From contig DATGEP010000234.1 of assembly GCA_035310125.1 (NCBI GenBank), positions 1 through 26,703 on the forward strand: a DNA stretch of 26,703 nucleotides, read 5' to 3'. Positions within the stretch are counted from its first letter, which is position 1, and each line of letters starts with the position of its first letter. Below are positions 14,890 to 23,257 of this stretch, in pieces. The notes under the pieces are model-generated. The model was not told where the DNA came from, made no database searches, and worked only from the letters and a program-made list of their open reading frames with translations. The translations under genes were made by a program, and so were the position numbers. This stretch comes from DATGEP01 sp035310125 (GTDB lineage Bacteria > Chloroflexota > Ktedonobacteria > Ktedonobacterales > JADMIN01).

Positions 14890-16209
14890 GGTTCGATCCT
14901 CATCTCGGAGGAGATCAGGCAGTAGCCGCAGCACGGGGATGATTGCCACCGCTCCAGCCGTTAGCACCGCCCACAGGGCGCGTTTCTGGCGCGCTCCAAG
15001 CGGACGAGTGAGTGGCTGGGCGCGAAGTGTCTCCGCATAGATCGCGTCGTGCCTCCCACGCGGCTCGATGTCGTAGCCCGGCGCATCCACACCCGCTTCG
15101 GCGAATTTCGGCGGCTGCGTACTCCCCCGGTGGTCATCCCGCTCATGAGCGACAGCCGTCGCCGTCGTACGCATGGCGGTGGCGCCTTTGTGGTGCGCCA
15201 TGTCTTCCCGTGGCAGTCCCGCGGTCGGCCCCGCCGCGCCGCGCGTCGTGTTGTGCGCTTGCAGCTCGTGCAAGACGGACGGGATGTCGCCGGCTGTCTC
15301 GCGCTGGCCGGAAACCCACGAGTTAATCTCCGCGCCAAGCACGAGGATGAACGCGAGGTAGTAGAAGAAGATGAGGATGACGACCGCGAAGCCTGCCGTG
15401 GATCCATAGTTCTGCGGGTGCAGGAAGGTGCTGACGTAGAATGGGAAGAACATTTCGTAGAGCACCAGTAACGTCGCCGCCACGAGGGTGCCCTTCCAGA
15501 CTTCGTGCCATTCCACCTTGCGGTTCGGTACGACGATGTAGATCGCTCCGAAGAGTAGCGCCGCGACAAGTAGAGAAAAGATATCGCCTGCCGCCTGCAA
15601 AAAGAAACCGAAGACTGGGCTGTCGTGTCCGATGGGCAGCGCCCGCACAATCACTGAGGGGAGCAGTGAGGCCAGCAGTACAATGGGGATCAAGACGGTG
15701 TAGAGCAGCAACATGCCGATGGACATCAGGCGCTGGTGGATGGGGTCGCGTCCCCGAAGCCGAAAGACGATGCCAAAGGTCCATTCCAGCGTCAGAAACA
15801 GACCTGAGCCGCTGACAAGCGCGACGACAAAACCCACGATGAAGAGCAGTCCAGCGCTCTTGTTGAGGTTATTCGTAACATTCACCAGCACCTGTCTCCC
15901 TGTGCCGCGTGGGAAGGCGCTGACAAGAGCTTTTTGCAGCGCCGCATACTGGCCCGGCGACGCACGCTCCAGGAAGAAGCCACTGATGGCCAGGATGACC
16001 AGCAGTATTGGGAACACTGACATGAGGAAATTATATGCGAGCAGACCAGACAGGTTGAAGATCGAATCGTTGCTGATCTTTGTCCAGAACCCGCTTAAAA
16101 CCGCCAGTCGCGGTTTGAGACGGGTCATGAGTCCCGGTCGTTGCTCAGATGTCGCGTCGCCGCGTTCGTGGCCCGCGGATGAGGCCGTACCAGATGTTGC
16201 CGCAACCAT
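14866..16209 (-). CDS. YihY/BrkB (UPF0761) family membrane protein
   Basis: A 447-residue protein of the YihY/virulence-factor BrkB family. The first helix carries the signature SGLLAYNFLMSVFPILL, and further membrane segments lie near 120-145, 162-190, 208-228, 238-262 and 272-295. The last contains STAGFAVVILIFFYYLAFILVLGAEIN. An unusual soluble tail of about 110 residues follows (His-, Thr- and Ala-rich), then a further hydrophobic helix near 412-430, ending in a short cytoplasmic segment. The family was once called ribonuclease BN in error; its real role is uncertain. The start at 16209 is chosen because a run of AGGAGGAGGAG lies just upstream; an in-frame upstream start at 16266 lacks such a site. 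Confidence 0.9.
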   Translation of the reverse strand: MVAATSGTASSAGHERGDATSEQRPGLMTRLKPRLAVLSGFWTKISNDSIFNLSGLLAYNFLMSVFPILLVILAISGFFLERASPGQYAALQKALVSAFPRGTGRQVLVNVTNNLNKSAGLLFIVGFVVALVSGSGLFLTLEWTFGIVFRLRGRDPIHQRLMSIGMLLLYTVLIPIVLLASLLPSVIVRALPIGHDSPVFGFFLQAAGDIFSLLVAALLFGAIYIVVPNRKVEWHEVWKGTLVAATLLVLYEMFFPFYVSTFLHPQNYGSTAGFAVVILIFFYYLAFILVLGAEINSWVSGQRETAGDIPSVLHELQAHNTTRGAAGPTAGLPREDMAHHKGATAMRTTATAVAHERDDHRGSTQPPKFAEAGVDAPGYDIEPRGRHDAIYAETLRAQPLTRPLGARQKRALWAVLTAGAVAIIPVLRLLPDLLRDEDRTTAGRQGK

Positions 16210-16426
16210 ATACGCTCCTCCTCCTGGACTGGCGCTGCACATTCTACCCCGGACACCTCTAATCAAGTTCTGTGCCAGACCGCGATATCGTCAATGCTTC
16301 TCCCACACTCTCGCCGTCGCTGAGTAGAGAATACGCTCTGTGTGTTACGCTCGATGCGGCAGCCCCGTCATTCTAACAGACGGTCGCTTGGGTACAGCGG
16401 CCGCACACGAGAGGGATGCCCGCGAC

Positions 16427-17701
16427 ATGCCGCGACGAAGTGATGACGACACACCCACAGGGGCATCCAGTGAGGATGAGCCAATAGACGGCCCTGCTGC
16501 CGCCAGGACACCGCTCGAAATCGCGGAACCGCCCAGCAATCGCTGGGATGGTCCTCGCGCTGTGCCGTATGCACAGGCTGACGCAGTGGACGGTATGGAG
16601 TGGCCAGACGATGATCCGGATCTCCCGTTCTGGCTGGCACTGCACCGGGTGAAAGGCATCGGCCCAGCGCGTTTCAATCTCTTGCTAGATGCCTTCGGGA
16701 CTGCCGAAGCCGTCTGGCAGTCTGGGAGCAATGGCTGGCTGGCGGCGGGACTGGACACGCGAACGGCGGCGGCCTTCGAGGTGCAGCGCAAAGGCATTGT
16801 GCCTGAAGCAGAATTGGAGCGGCTGCGCCGGTTGCGTGTGACGGCTCTGCGTATCACGGATGATCGGTATCCGCGCTTGCTCCGCGAGGTGCCGCTGCCG
16901 CCGCCGATTCTCTATGTGCGCGGTGCGCTTTTGCCGGCGGATGATGTGGCGCTGGCGATTGTCGGCACACGCCGCGCGACCACATATGGCCGGCAGGTGA
17001 CGGAGCGGCTGACGGCGGAGCTGATACAACAGGGGCTGACTATCGTAAGTGGACTGGCGCGCGGCATAGACACCTACGCGCATGCCGCGGCGCTGGAAGC
17101 TGGTGGGCGCACGCTCGCGGTGCTTGGCTGTGGGCCGGATCTGGTATATCCGCCTGAGAACGCCAAACTCGCGGCTCGCATCATCGAGGGCGGTGCTATC
17201 GTTACCGAGTTTGCCCCAGGCACGCAGCCCGAAGCTGGCAATTTTCCCGCGCGAAACCGGCTCATCAGTGGACTTTCGCTCGGTGTGCTTGTGATCGAGG
17301 CGCCAGAAAATTCAGGTGCGCTCATTACGGCGCGTTTCGCGGGCGAGCAGGGGCGTGACGTCTTCGCGGTGCCAGGGAGCATCACGAGTCGTGCCAGCAT
17401 GGGAGCCAACCGGCTCATTCAGGATGGCGCGAAGCTGGTGCAGACGGTGGACGATGTGCTCAGCGAGCTAAATCTGAGCATGGTGCCCCAGCAATTAGAT
17501 CTGCGTGAGCTGATGCCCGAAAACGAAACCGAGGCGCGACTCCTCAGCCAGCTTGACACCGCTGGCGAGCCGTGCCACATAGACGAGCTATGCCGCGCGA
17601 CGGGGCTGCCCATTGCCGCCGTCTCCGGCACACTCGTGATGATGGAGCTGAAGGGGCTGGTCCGGCTGTCCGGCCCGATGACCTATGTGCGTGACCGTTG
17701 A
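16427..17701 (+). CDS. dprA: DNA-processing protein DprA/Smf
   Basis: A 424-residue DprA, which loads RecA onto incoming single-stranded DNA during natural transformation. Order of parts: a disordered acidic N-terminus (1-65), a helix-hairpin-helix segment LHRVKGIGPARFNLLLDAFG (72-91), the Rossmann-like core with VGTRR (179-183), SGLARGID (208-215) and FPARNR (273-278), the segment SGALITARFAGEQGRDVFAVPGS, and a C-terminal winged helix (368-424). The three-part layout is complete and the family motifs are intact. I placed the start at the ATG at 16427, with GAGAGGG 11 bases before it; an upstream in-frame ATG at 16340 would add 29 unlikely residues. The 3' end overlaps the converging TetR gene by 19 bases. 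Confidence 0.94.
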   Translation: MPRRSDDDTPTGASSEDEPIDGPAAARTPLEIAEPPSNRWDGPRAVPYAQADAVDGMEWPDDDPDLPFWLALHRVKGIGPARFNLLLDAFGTAEAVWQSGSNGWLAAGLDTRTAAAFEVQRKGIVPEAELERLRRLRVTALRITDDRYPRLLREVPLPPPILYVRGALLPADDVALAIVGTRRATTYGRQVTERLTAELIQQGLTIVSGLARGIDTYAHAAALEAGGRTLAVLGCGPDLVYPPENAKLAARIIEGGAIVTEFAPGTQPEAGNFPARNRLISGLSLGVLVIEAPENSGALITARFAGEQGRDVFAVPGSITSRASMGANRLIQDGAKLVQTVDDVLSELNLSMVPQQLDLRELMPENETEARLLSQLDTAGEPCHIDELCRATGLPIAAVSGTLVMMELKGLVRLSGPMTYVRDR

Positions 17702-18288
17702 CGATCCGCCTGCGTGTCGCGTAGGCCGCGTGTGAGCAACCCAAGCAAACGCGAAAAACTCTCGTCGATACTGACAGCGAGGCCGAATCCTCCCGTCAAC
17801 TCGAGCATGACAAAGCCGTGCAATGCGCTACGCAACGCACGCGTCGCATGGATGGCTTCTTCACCCTCTAGACCAAAACCCGCGAGGACCGCGAGCGCCA
17901 CCTCCACCGGTGCCCGTGCGGCGGCGCTCGTTTCGTCGTCGGTATTTGGCGGGACGCGCTGGAGCATTGAGTACACGCCTGGATGCGCCATAGCGTAGGC
18001 ACGGTACGCGTTGCCCAGGGCGAAGACGGCCGGCTCGCCGGACCTGCCCATCGTCGCGCGCCCAAGCGCCTCGGTCAGTCCCCGCATCGCGAGCAGGGCT
18101 AGCTCACGGTGCAACCCGTCAAGTCCAGCGACATGGTTGTAGAGCGAGGGAATGCGCACGCCCAGGCGGGCGGCCAGCGCGGCGAGCGTCAGCGCATCGG
18201 TGCCCTCGGCGTCTATCAGGTCCGCGGCGGCTTCCACCACACGGCGCGTATCCAGCCCAGCTCTATGCGGCACGGCTCGCCCGCCCAC
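17683..18288 (-). CDS. TetR/AcrR family transcriptional regulator
   Basis: A regulator of about 201 residues. The DNA-binding domain spans about 13-60, with the helix-turn-helix LTLAALAARLGVRIPSLYNHVAG (33-55) and the typical LYNHV recognition helix. The C-terminal domain (from 65) contains MAHPGVYSMLQRVPP and ALRSALHGFVMLELTGGFG, as in the TetR_C/WHG subgroup. The start is uncertain: GTG at 18288 or GTG at 18273, both with weak ribosome sites. Either start lies inside the 3' end of the MBL gene (26-base or 11-base overlap), so translation is probably coupled. It probably binds the palindromes at the shared promoter (19059-19083) and represses itself and the MBL gene. The ligand is unknown. 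Confidence 0.88.
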   Translation of the reverse strand: MGGRAVPHRAGLDTRRVVEAAADLIDAEGTDALTLAALAARLGVRIPSLYNHVAGLDGLHRELALLAMRGLTEALGRATMGRSGEPAVFALGNAYRAYAMAHPGVYSMLQRVPPNTDDETSAAARAPVEVALAVLAGFGLEGEEAIHATRALRSALHGFVMLELTGGFGLAVSIDESFSRLLGLLTRGLRDTQADRQRSRT

Positions 18289-18991
18289 CGAATCGCCGCG
18301 TCGCCTCGGTGATCGCCGCGTCCATCGCCGCCGCGGGCTGTTCAAGTACGGGGCCATGCCCCACGGCCAGCCGCGCCGGATCAAGCGCTCGTAGCGCCTG
18401 CGCCGTCCGTAGCGCCGTTGGCTTGTCCCAGGTGCCCATCGCGACGAACGGGAAGAGCATCTTTGAGATGCCAGCGACCGCGATACCAAAATGCGTGCTG
18501 ATGGCGTCACCAGCGATGAGATTGCGGTTACGAATGTCGAGGAACGCCACCTGGCCGGGTGTGTGTCCTGGCGCGGCGATGACCTCCAGCGAGCCGATTC
18601 GCTCACCCGGCGCGACGGTTCGCGTTGGGCGCGTGGCGCAGACTGGAAAACCGCCGCGCACCTTCACCTGTGGCTCATTCGCGTCAAGGCTGAAATCGCG
18701 CGCGAGCAGACGCGCCTCGCGTGTGGAGACGATGACCTCGGCCTCCGGCAGCGCGGCGTGTAGGGCATCGAGCGAGCCAGCGTGGTCCATGTGGACGTGG
18801 GTGAGCACGATACGCCGGATAGGAGCGCGCAATGTTCGCGCGGCCTCCAGAATGGCGGGGGCGGAGCCGGCGAGGCCGGTATCCACCAGCGTCAGGTCAT
18901 CTTCCTCGCGGACCAGGTAGCAATTGATGGGGAAGAGTAGCGTGCGCCGCGTAAGCTGCGTCAGGTGCTCGCCGCATGTGATGGTATCCAT
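18263..18991 (-). CDS. MBL-fold metallo-hydrolase
   Basis: A 242-residue metallo-beta-lactamase-fold hydrolase. The zinc motif is HVHMDH (65-70: His65, His67, Asp69, His70), with further ligands His143 in PGHTPGQ, Asp162 in AGDAIS and His212 in GHGP. This is the layout of glyoxalase-II-like and quorum-quenching-type lactonases, but no substrate can be assigned. The protein is soluble and has no signal peptide. AGGAGG nine bases upstream fixes the start at 18991. It is the first gene of an operon with the downstream TetR regulator, which suggests inducible detoxification or signal-degrading activity. A strong promoter with overlapping palindromes lies upstream at 19062-19091. Confidence 0.92.
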   Translation of the reverse strand: MDTITCGEHLTQLTRRTLLFPINCYLVREEDDLTLVDTGLAGSAPAILEAARTLRAPIRRIVLTHVHMDHAGSLDALHAALPEAEVIVSTREARLLARDFSLDANEPQVKVRGGFPVCATRPTRTVAPGERIGSLEVIAAPGHTPGQVAFLDIRNRNLIAGDAISTHFGIAVAGISKMLFPFVAMGTWDKPTALRTAQALRALDPARLAVGHGPVLEQPAAAMDAAITEATRRFGGRASRAA

Positions 18992-19019
18992 GAAGGTGCG
19001 CCTCCTGTGGCCGTTTAGT

Positions 19020-19037
19020 GGGATGAGTATTCATCCC
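19020..19037. promoter_or_regulatory. Perfect inverted repeat in the MBL-TetR operon leader
   Basis: GGGATGA (19020-19026) and TCATCCC (19031-19037) are perfect arms around GTAT. The repeat sits between the expected transcription start and the MBL ribosome site. It differs in sequence from the palindromes over the promoter, so it may be a second operator for another regulator or a leader hairpin. Confidence 0.45.
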
Positions 19038-19058
19038 AGGTGAGTTAACGAATACATA

Positions 19059-19083
19059 TAGTTTATAAACTAATGATATTAGT
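19059..19083. promoter_or_regulatory. Overlapping palindromes over the MBL-TetR promoter (probable TetR operator)
   Basis: TAGTTTATAAACTA (19059-19072) is a perfect 14-base palindrome. ACTAAT-GAT-ATTAGT (19069-19083) is a second dyad that overlaps it by four bases. Together they cover the -10 and most of the spacer of the minus-strand promoter, the usual position for operators of autoregulating TetR proteins. Confidence 0.6.
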
Positions 19084-19091
19084 AAAGTCAA
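19062..19091 (-). promoter_or_regulatory. Sigma70-type promoter of the MBL-TetR operon
   Basis: On the minus strand, TTGACT (19091-19086) and TATAAA (19067-19062) are separated by 18 bases. Each hexamer matches consensus at five of six positions. Transcription should begin near 19055, giving a leader of about 64 bases before the ATG at 18991. Confidence 0.7.
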
Positions 19092-19527
19092 GGGTGGTGG
19101 GAGCATCTCGTCTCCTCAGATGAATTCGACGGCTCGCCCACGAAGGCGGGACGAACGCGACATTACCGGCACGGCCCTGACATGTTCGCGAGGAGGATAC
19201 GTAGGGGATGCCAGCAGACATGGCGCCGTGATAGGAAATAGAAAGAGCGCCCACTATCTCAGGAGCGTGCTGTTTCAGCTATCGCGGCGGCGCTTGTCGT
19301 TCGCTTCGTGCGCACGGGCGATGGTGTGGATGATGGGGCATGACCGAGACGGAAATACACGCAATGGACCGCAAAGGTGGCGGAAATGCTCCGCCGCCGG
19401 CTTGATTGCCCGTAGGCCGCTTCGTGCTCGCTTGACAGGTGCGGCAGGAACGCGCTGCCGCACCGCCGGTGAGAGCATGGTTTGGTCGTCGCGCACCAGC
19501 ACGATAGGGCCGTCGCGCCGCCCTCGC
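19092..19527. other. Intergenic region with no convincing gene
   Basis: No frame here resembles a protein. The longest (19120-19635, plus strand) is Arg/Ser-rich and runs antisense across the small membrane protein gene. The only clear structure is a perfect ten-base stem, GGTGCGGCAG (19438-19447) with CTGCCGCACC (19455-19464), loop of seven. It could end transcription of the minus-strand gene at 19528, 64 bases away, though no T-run follows. A TTGACA immediately precedes it at 19432-19437 without a matching -10. Confidence 0.45.
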
Positions 19528-19692
19528 CTACGTTGCCGCCGGGTGATCGGCGAAATAGTCGGGTGTCAGGTCGCAGACAACCTGCTCGTCGTCAACCTCC
19601 CGCGCCGCAAAGCGGATCAGAAAGATGATGATTGACGCGATGGTCACCCAACAGGCGACGACAACCAGGACCCAGAGGAGTCCACCTAACAT
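19528..19692 (-). CDS. Small single-pass membrane protein
   Basis: A 54-residue protein with one strong membrane helix, LLWVLVVVACWVTIASIIIFLIRF (about 5-28), followed by an acidic cytoplasm-like tail AAREVDDEQVVCDLTPDYFADHPAAT. Codon use is normal for the region and AAGGA lies nine bases before the ATG at 19692. An alternative ATG at 19737 would add 15 residues. The family is unknown to me. It lies after the MFS transporter gene on the same strand with about 100 bases between, so it may be the last gene of that unit. Small membrane proteins of this size sometimes modify transporters, but nothing in the sequence shows that here. Confidence 0.6.
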   Translation of the reverse strand: MLGGLLWVLVVVACWVTIASIIIFLIRFAAREVDDEQVVCDLTPDYFADHPAAT

Positions 19693-19796
19693 GGTCCGCC
19701 ATCCTTTCTCGAATGGAAACCAGTGCCGCGTGGACATATTTTACCCTAAATCCGCCTGATACCGCCTGATTATGTACCCGCTTTCCGTGCAGCCTG

Positions 19797-21119
19797 CTAC
19801 GCCTGGGCAGGCGCGGACGGGACTTCGCTGCTATCCGGCAGTGGCGCGGACTCGACCCCATCTATCAAGCCGAATGCGGAGCGCGGCGGCAGCAGCAAGC
19901 CAAGCGTAATCAGCGTGATCCCGGCGGCGAGGACCGGCAGAAACGCCAGCGCGGGTACGCTGAAGATGTCCCAGAAGCCGCCGCCCAGGAGCGGTCCCAC
20001 GAACGCCACACCGTAGCTGAGGGTCAGTGTGATGCCGGTGAGTCGCGCTACCTCCGCACGCCCGGCGAGCAAGGCGGGCAGCGCGATCCCCAGCACGAAG
20101 ACGAAGGCGGAGCCTCCACCGAGCAGCGCCGCGCTGAACGGCTCGATGCCCACCGGTAGCAGCCACCACGCCGCGATCGCGCAGCAGCACACGACACCCG
20201 CCGTTACAAACGGCCAGCGCCGCCCGGCAAGCTGCTGTGCGAACAACGTCATGCCCAGACTCACGGGGAGCTGAGCGGCGTTGAGCACGAAGAGGGCAAG
20301 CGCCGTCATACTGTCGCGATGCAGCGCGTGGTTGTAGGTCGCGATCCAGCCGTTCATGCCGAAGAAGATCAGACTGGCGCAGCCAAGCAGGATGCCCAGA
20401 TGCAGTGGGTTCACTCGGGACGTGCCTCGCGGAGCCGGTTTCGTGTTTGTCCGTGGGGCTGCTCCATCGGTTTGTCCAGTCCGGTTCAAGCGGGGATTGA
20501 GCGCGGGGGCAGCGGGAGCCAGCGCCAGCCACAACGCCAGCATGACCGCGACGGGAATGCTCCAGATGACGAAGGTCGCCGGCCAGGCATCGTGTCCGAA
20601 CACGCTGAGAATGAGTGGTCCCGTGAGACCCGCTGCGATGGCCTCACCGAGGATCAATCCATCGCTGTAGAGGGCGGAGACAAAACCGATATTTCTGGGA
20701 AACCACTGCCGGGCCAGCACCGGCATCGCAGTCTGCGCGACAGCGATGCCGAGGCTGAGCAGGGCGGTGAAGAGATACAATGGCAGCACGGCGGGGAACA
20801 CCGCACGCAGAAGCCCACCCGCCAACAGCAGCGCCAGCCCCAGCGCGACGCTCGCCCGTGCGCCCATGCGGCCCGCCAGCAGTCCCGCCGGCAAAGCCAG
20901 TCCACCCATGATGAGGATGGGCAGTGAGGTGAGCAGCCCAGTTTCGGTATAGGTGAGCGCAAGATCATGGGTAATCTGTGGTAGCACTGGAGGGACGGCG
21001 AGAATGACCGTGCGAAGATTAATACCAACCAACGTGAATAAGACATACACCATTACGATACGCCAGTGTCCATGCACCTGCTCATCTACCGCACGCACTC
21101 TTGTTTTCGTCTTCACCAT
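19797..21119 (-). CDS. MFS transporter, CynX/NimT-like
   Basis: A 440-residue major facilitator with about 12 membrane segments. The first helix contains the signature GINLRTVILAVPPVLPQI, close to the NLRxxxxxVxPLLP pattern of the CynX/NimT (cyanate/nitroimidazole) branch. The inter-helix motif after helix 2 is GLLAGRMGARAS. A polar linker with NRTGQTDGAAPRTNTKPAPRGTSR joins the two six-helix halves (about 200-230). The substrate is unknown; organic anions or drugs are typical for the branch. I chose ATG 21119, with AAGG eight bases upstream; a GTG three codons earlier is possible. A nine-base direct repeat (CCGCCTGAT at 19752 and 19762) lies just past the stop-proximal end, between this gene and the small membrane protein. 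Confidence 0.92.
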   Translation of the reverse strand: MVKTKTRVRAVDEQVHGHWRIVMVYVLFTLVGINLRTVILAVPPVLPQITHDLALTYTETGLLTSLPILIMGGLALPAGLLAGRMGARASVALGLALLLAGGLLRAVFPAVLPLYLFTALLSLGIAVAQTAMPVLARQWFPRNIGFVSALYSDGLILGEAIAAGLTGPLILSVFGHDAWPATFVIWSIPVAVMLALWLALAPAAPALNPRLNRTGQTDGAAPRTNTKPAPRGTSRVNPLHLGILLGCASLIFFGMNGWIATYNHALHRDSMTALALFVLNAAQLPVSLGMTLFAQQLAGRRWPFVTAGVVCCCAIAAWWLLPVGIEPFSAALLGGGSAFVFVLGIALPALLAGRAEVARLTGITLTLSYGVAFVGPLLGGGFWDIFSVPALAFLPVLAAGITLITLGLLLPPRSAFGLIDGVESAPLPDSSEVPSAPAQA

Positions 21120-21239
21120 TCGCTCCACCTTCGGAAATCTCTGCTGGTCGCGCTAGCATCTCCTATATTGTAATCGTCGCGGAGCGAGCGAGGCGGCAAT
21201 AACGGGATGGACTTAGCGGGTGTACGGCTGCCCCATCGC

Positions 21240-21599
21240 CTACAACCAAAGGTCAACCGGATGGATGATGAAATCCATTCCCATCCAGAAGCTGCGGGAA
21301 TGGCGGAAGAAGAGGATCGGCAGTAAGACGGTGCATGGCAGGCCAATGCCGAAGAGCGGCAGGTAGGGCGTTTGCATCGCCGCGAGGGGAATGACGGCGG
21401 CGGCGATGAGTAGCTCGGAAAAGACAAGATTGATTGCCATTGCGCCAGTCCAGTAGCCCTCTTCGCGCTCGAAGTGCCAGCTACAGTATGAGCACTGGTC
21501 ATACATCGTGAACCAGCTCTTGAACTGCTTGCCCCGCCCGCAGCGCGGGCAGCGCAGAAAGAGTGTCCGCTTGAACAACGTCCATATCAACCAGAACAT
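21240..21599 (-). CDS. DUF983 family zinc-ribbon membrane protein
   Basis: A 119-residue protein of the DUF983 family. The N-terminal zinc ribbon is CPRC (Cys17, Cys20) with CSYC (Cys36, Cys39), separated by GRGKQFKSWFTMYDQ. The motif EREEGYWTGAMAINLVF follows and leads into two membrane helices, about 53-75 and 78-100. The function of the family is unknown; members often lie near cytochrome-oxidase assembly or other membrane genes. I chose ATG 21599 because GGAG lies six bases upstream; a TTG start at 21611 would add four residues. It begins 12 bases after the stop of the NHL lipoprotein gene, so the two are probably cotranscribed. Confidence 0.9.
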   Translation of the reverse strand: MFWLIWTLFKRTLFLRCPRCGRGKQFKSWFTMYDQCSYCSWHFEREEGYWTGAMAINLVFSELLIAAAVIPLAAMQTPYLPLFGIGLPCTVLLPILFFRHSRSFWMGMDFIIHPVDLWL

Positions 21600-21611
21600 C
21601 AAGAACTCCAA

Positions 21612-22544
21612 TTAGCCGCGCCGCAGCTCAATAATGACATCGCCGCGCTCTTCCGCGACGTAGAGGTTGCCATGCGTGTCCACCGCGAGTCCCTGCGGCT
21701 CAAATAGATTTGTTGCCACTGTGCCAAGACTGTGCCCTGTCTGGGGATCAATACGCTCAAGCGTATTATGCCCCAATTCCGTCACCAGTAGCGAGCCGTC
21801 CACGTCGAATGCGAGGTCGTCGGGGTAGCTCAGGTGCGCGAGCGCCGTCATGTGCCCGTTCGGCAGGATCTTGACGACGGCGAAGCCGTACTCATCGGCG
21901 ACGTAGATATTGCCCGCGCTATCGGCTATTGCGTCTACGGGCCGGGTGAATCCGCTTGCGAGGAGCGTTCGCTGGCGTCCGTCGGGGCTGAGGCGATAGA
22001 CGTTGCCGTTGGGGCTATCGGCAGCGAGAACGTCGCCGGTGATGGGGTCACGGCTGATACTATCCAGCCCGACCTTGCCCGTGGTATTGACGAATGAGGC
22101 GAAGAGCGTGCTAGAGGATGCGCCAGGAGCCAGCCGCCGAATCTCGTCGCGTGTCGCGCCGGGGAAGCCCTGGACGGTGATGAGCAGCGAACCGTCTGGT
22201 AGCGGCAGCACCCCCTCGGGCGCCGCGAGTCCACCAATCAGTTGCGTCACCTGCCCGCTGGCCTCTACACGATACACACTGCCGTTCACTGAGTCGGCAA
22301 AGATCACCCGTCCTTGCGCATCGAGCGCCAGGTCGTCGGGGCTGCCGAATCCGTGCGCCACCGTGACTTGCGTGTAGTGCGCCGGTCCGAGAGCGGCTGT
22401 CGCGGTTGGTAGTGGCCCCGTACCGCTCGCTGGCGAAGGCGGGTGCGTGGCCCGCGCCGGGGCGGACGGCGAGCCGGTACACGCGGCAAACAGTGTGCTC
22501 ATGACGGCAAGCGCGGTGAGACGACTTTTCCATCCGTTGCACAT
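21612..22544 (-). CDS. NHL-repeat (SMP-30/gluconolactonase-like) beta-propeller lipoprotein
   Basis: A 310-residue exported lipoprotein. The signal peptide is LTALAVMSTLFAAC, with lipobox LFAAC and Cys22 as the lipidated residue. A Pro/Ser/Thr-rich linker follows (about 25-55). Six NHL-like repeats then form a six-bladed propeller, for example SPDDLALDAQGRVIFADS, RPVDAIADSAGNIYVADE, YPDDLAFDVDGSLLVTEL and EPQGLAVDTHGNLYVAEE. The DLAL/DGSLLV pattern recurs about every 40 residues. SMP-30 metal ligands are not obvious, so enzymatic activity is doubtful. The start at 22544 gives a clean signal peptide; an upstream ATG at 22571 has its ribosome site too close. It lies 51 bases after the nucleotidyltransferase-like gene. 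Confidence 0.87.
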   Translation of the reverse strand: MCNGWKSRLTALAVMSTLFAACTGSPSAPARATHPPSPASGTGPLPTATAALGPAHYTQVTVAHGFGSPDDLALDAQGRVIFADSVNGSVYRVEASGQVTQLIGGLAAPEGVLPLPDGSLLITVQGFPGATRDEIRRLAPGASSSTLFASFVNTTGKVGLDSISRDPITGDVLAADSPNGNVYRLSPDGRQRTLLASGFTRPVDAIADSAGNIYVADEYGFAVVKILPNGHMTALAHLSYPDDLAFDVDGSLLVTELGHNTLERIDPQTGHSLGTVATNLFEPQGLAVDTHGNLYVAEERGDVIIELRRG

Positions 22545-22595
22545 CGAAATACCCGCCTCTCTCCGAACCATTCCTCGCTGGGCCGGTGCGCGTTG

Positions 22596-23201
22596 CTACA
22601 TGCTCAGCTGGTTGTGCTCGCGCAGGTACGCCTCGAACGCCTCTGGCGTGCGCACACCGTAGTCAAGCACCGCATTGTAGATATCAACGCTGCCTATCTG
22701 GGTCATGTATACTGGCAAGCGGTGCCAGATATCCTTGAGCCAAAGAATCGCGAGTCGCGTTTCGTCCGTCAGTCGCTGAGTAATCAATTCAGGCGGCAGC
22801 AGCTCCGCGTGAGGCTGCCGCGATACCCAGAACGAAATATCAATCTTCCACTCTTGCCCGGCTTCCAGATAATAGTTGGCGAAGAAGTAGCGATCATCTT
22901 CCAGCCGCCCCGTGGCATTGTGGCCGCCAGCTTCATTACGGTAACGTACAAGCGTGACGTCAGGGTGCGTCAGCAGCGGCAGCATCGTTTCGTACGCGCT
23001 CCGGCTGGTCAACCCCGGCGCCATCACACTCAGATCCAGGTCGCGCCAGACCATCAACCCTGTCACGTAGCTGCCGTTGAATGCGACTGTGCCGGCGGAC
23101 GCCAGCATGGCCACCAGATCGAGTGCGGCCAGCACTCGCTCGGCCTCGGCCTGTAGGGACGCTTGCCGGCGCAACAACTCCTCCGCATACGCGGTATCCA
23201 T
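22596..23201 (-). CDS. Nucleotidyltransferase-fold protein
   Basis: A 201-residue protein with a minimal nucleotidyltransferase core: FNGSYVTGLMVWRDLDLSV (41-59) holds the GS motif (43-44) and the metal-binding DxD (Asp54, Asp56), and KIDISFW (119-125) supplies the third acidic residue, Asp121. The rest is helical, with an acidic, aromatic-rich stretch. Such stand-alone proteins resemble aminoglycoside or lincosamide nucleotidyltransferases and MNT-type proteins, but I see no partner HEPN gene and no resistance context. AAGG lies nine bases before the ATG. It may lead an operon with the NHL lipoprotein and DUF983 genes. The function is open. Confidence 0.8.
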   Translation of the reverse strand: MDTAYAEELLRRQASLQAEAERVLAALDLVAMLASAGTVAFNGSYVTGLMVWRDLDLSVMAPGLTSRSAYETMLPLLTHPDVTLVRYRNEAGGHNATGRLEDDRYFFANYYLEAGQEWKIDISFWVSRQPHAELLPPELITQRLTDETRLAILWLKDIWHRLPVYMTQIGSVDIYNAVLDYGVRTPEAFEAYLREHNQLSM

Positions 23202-23257
23202 ACTTCAAGACCTTTCGATGCGCTCAGCGGCTGGTGCTTCACCGCAAATGATTACAA

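Noticed and set aside
19120..19635. Plus-strand frame of 171 codons
   Set aside because: It is Arg/Ser-rich, has no family resemblance, and is antisense to the small membrane protein at its 3' end.
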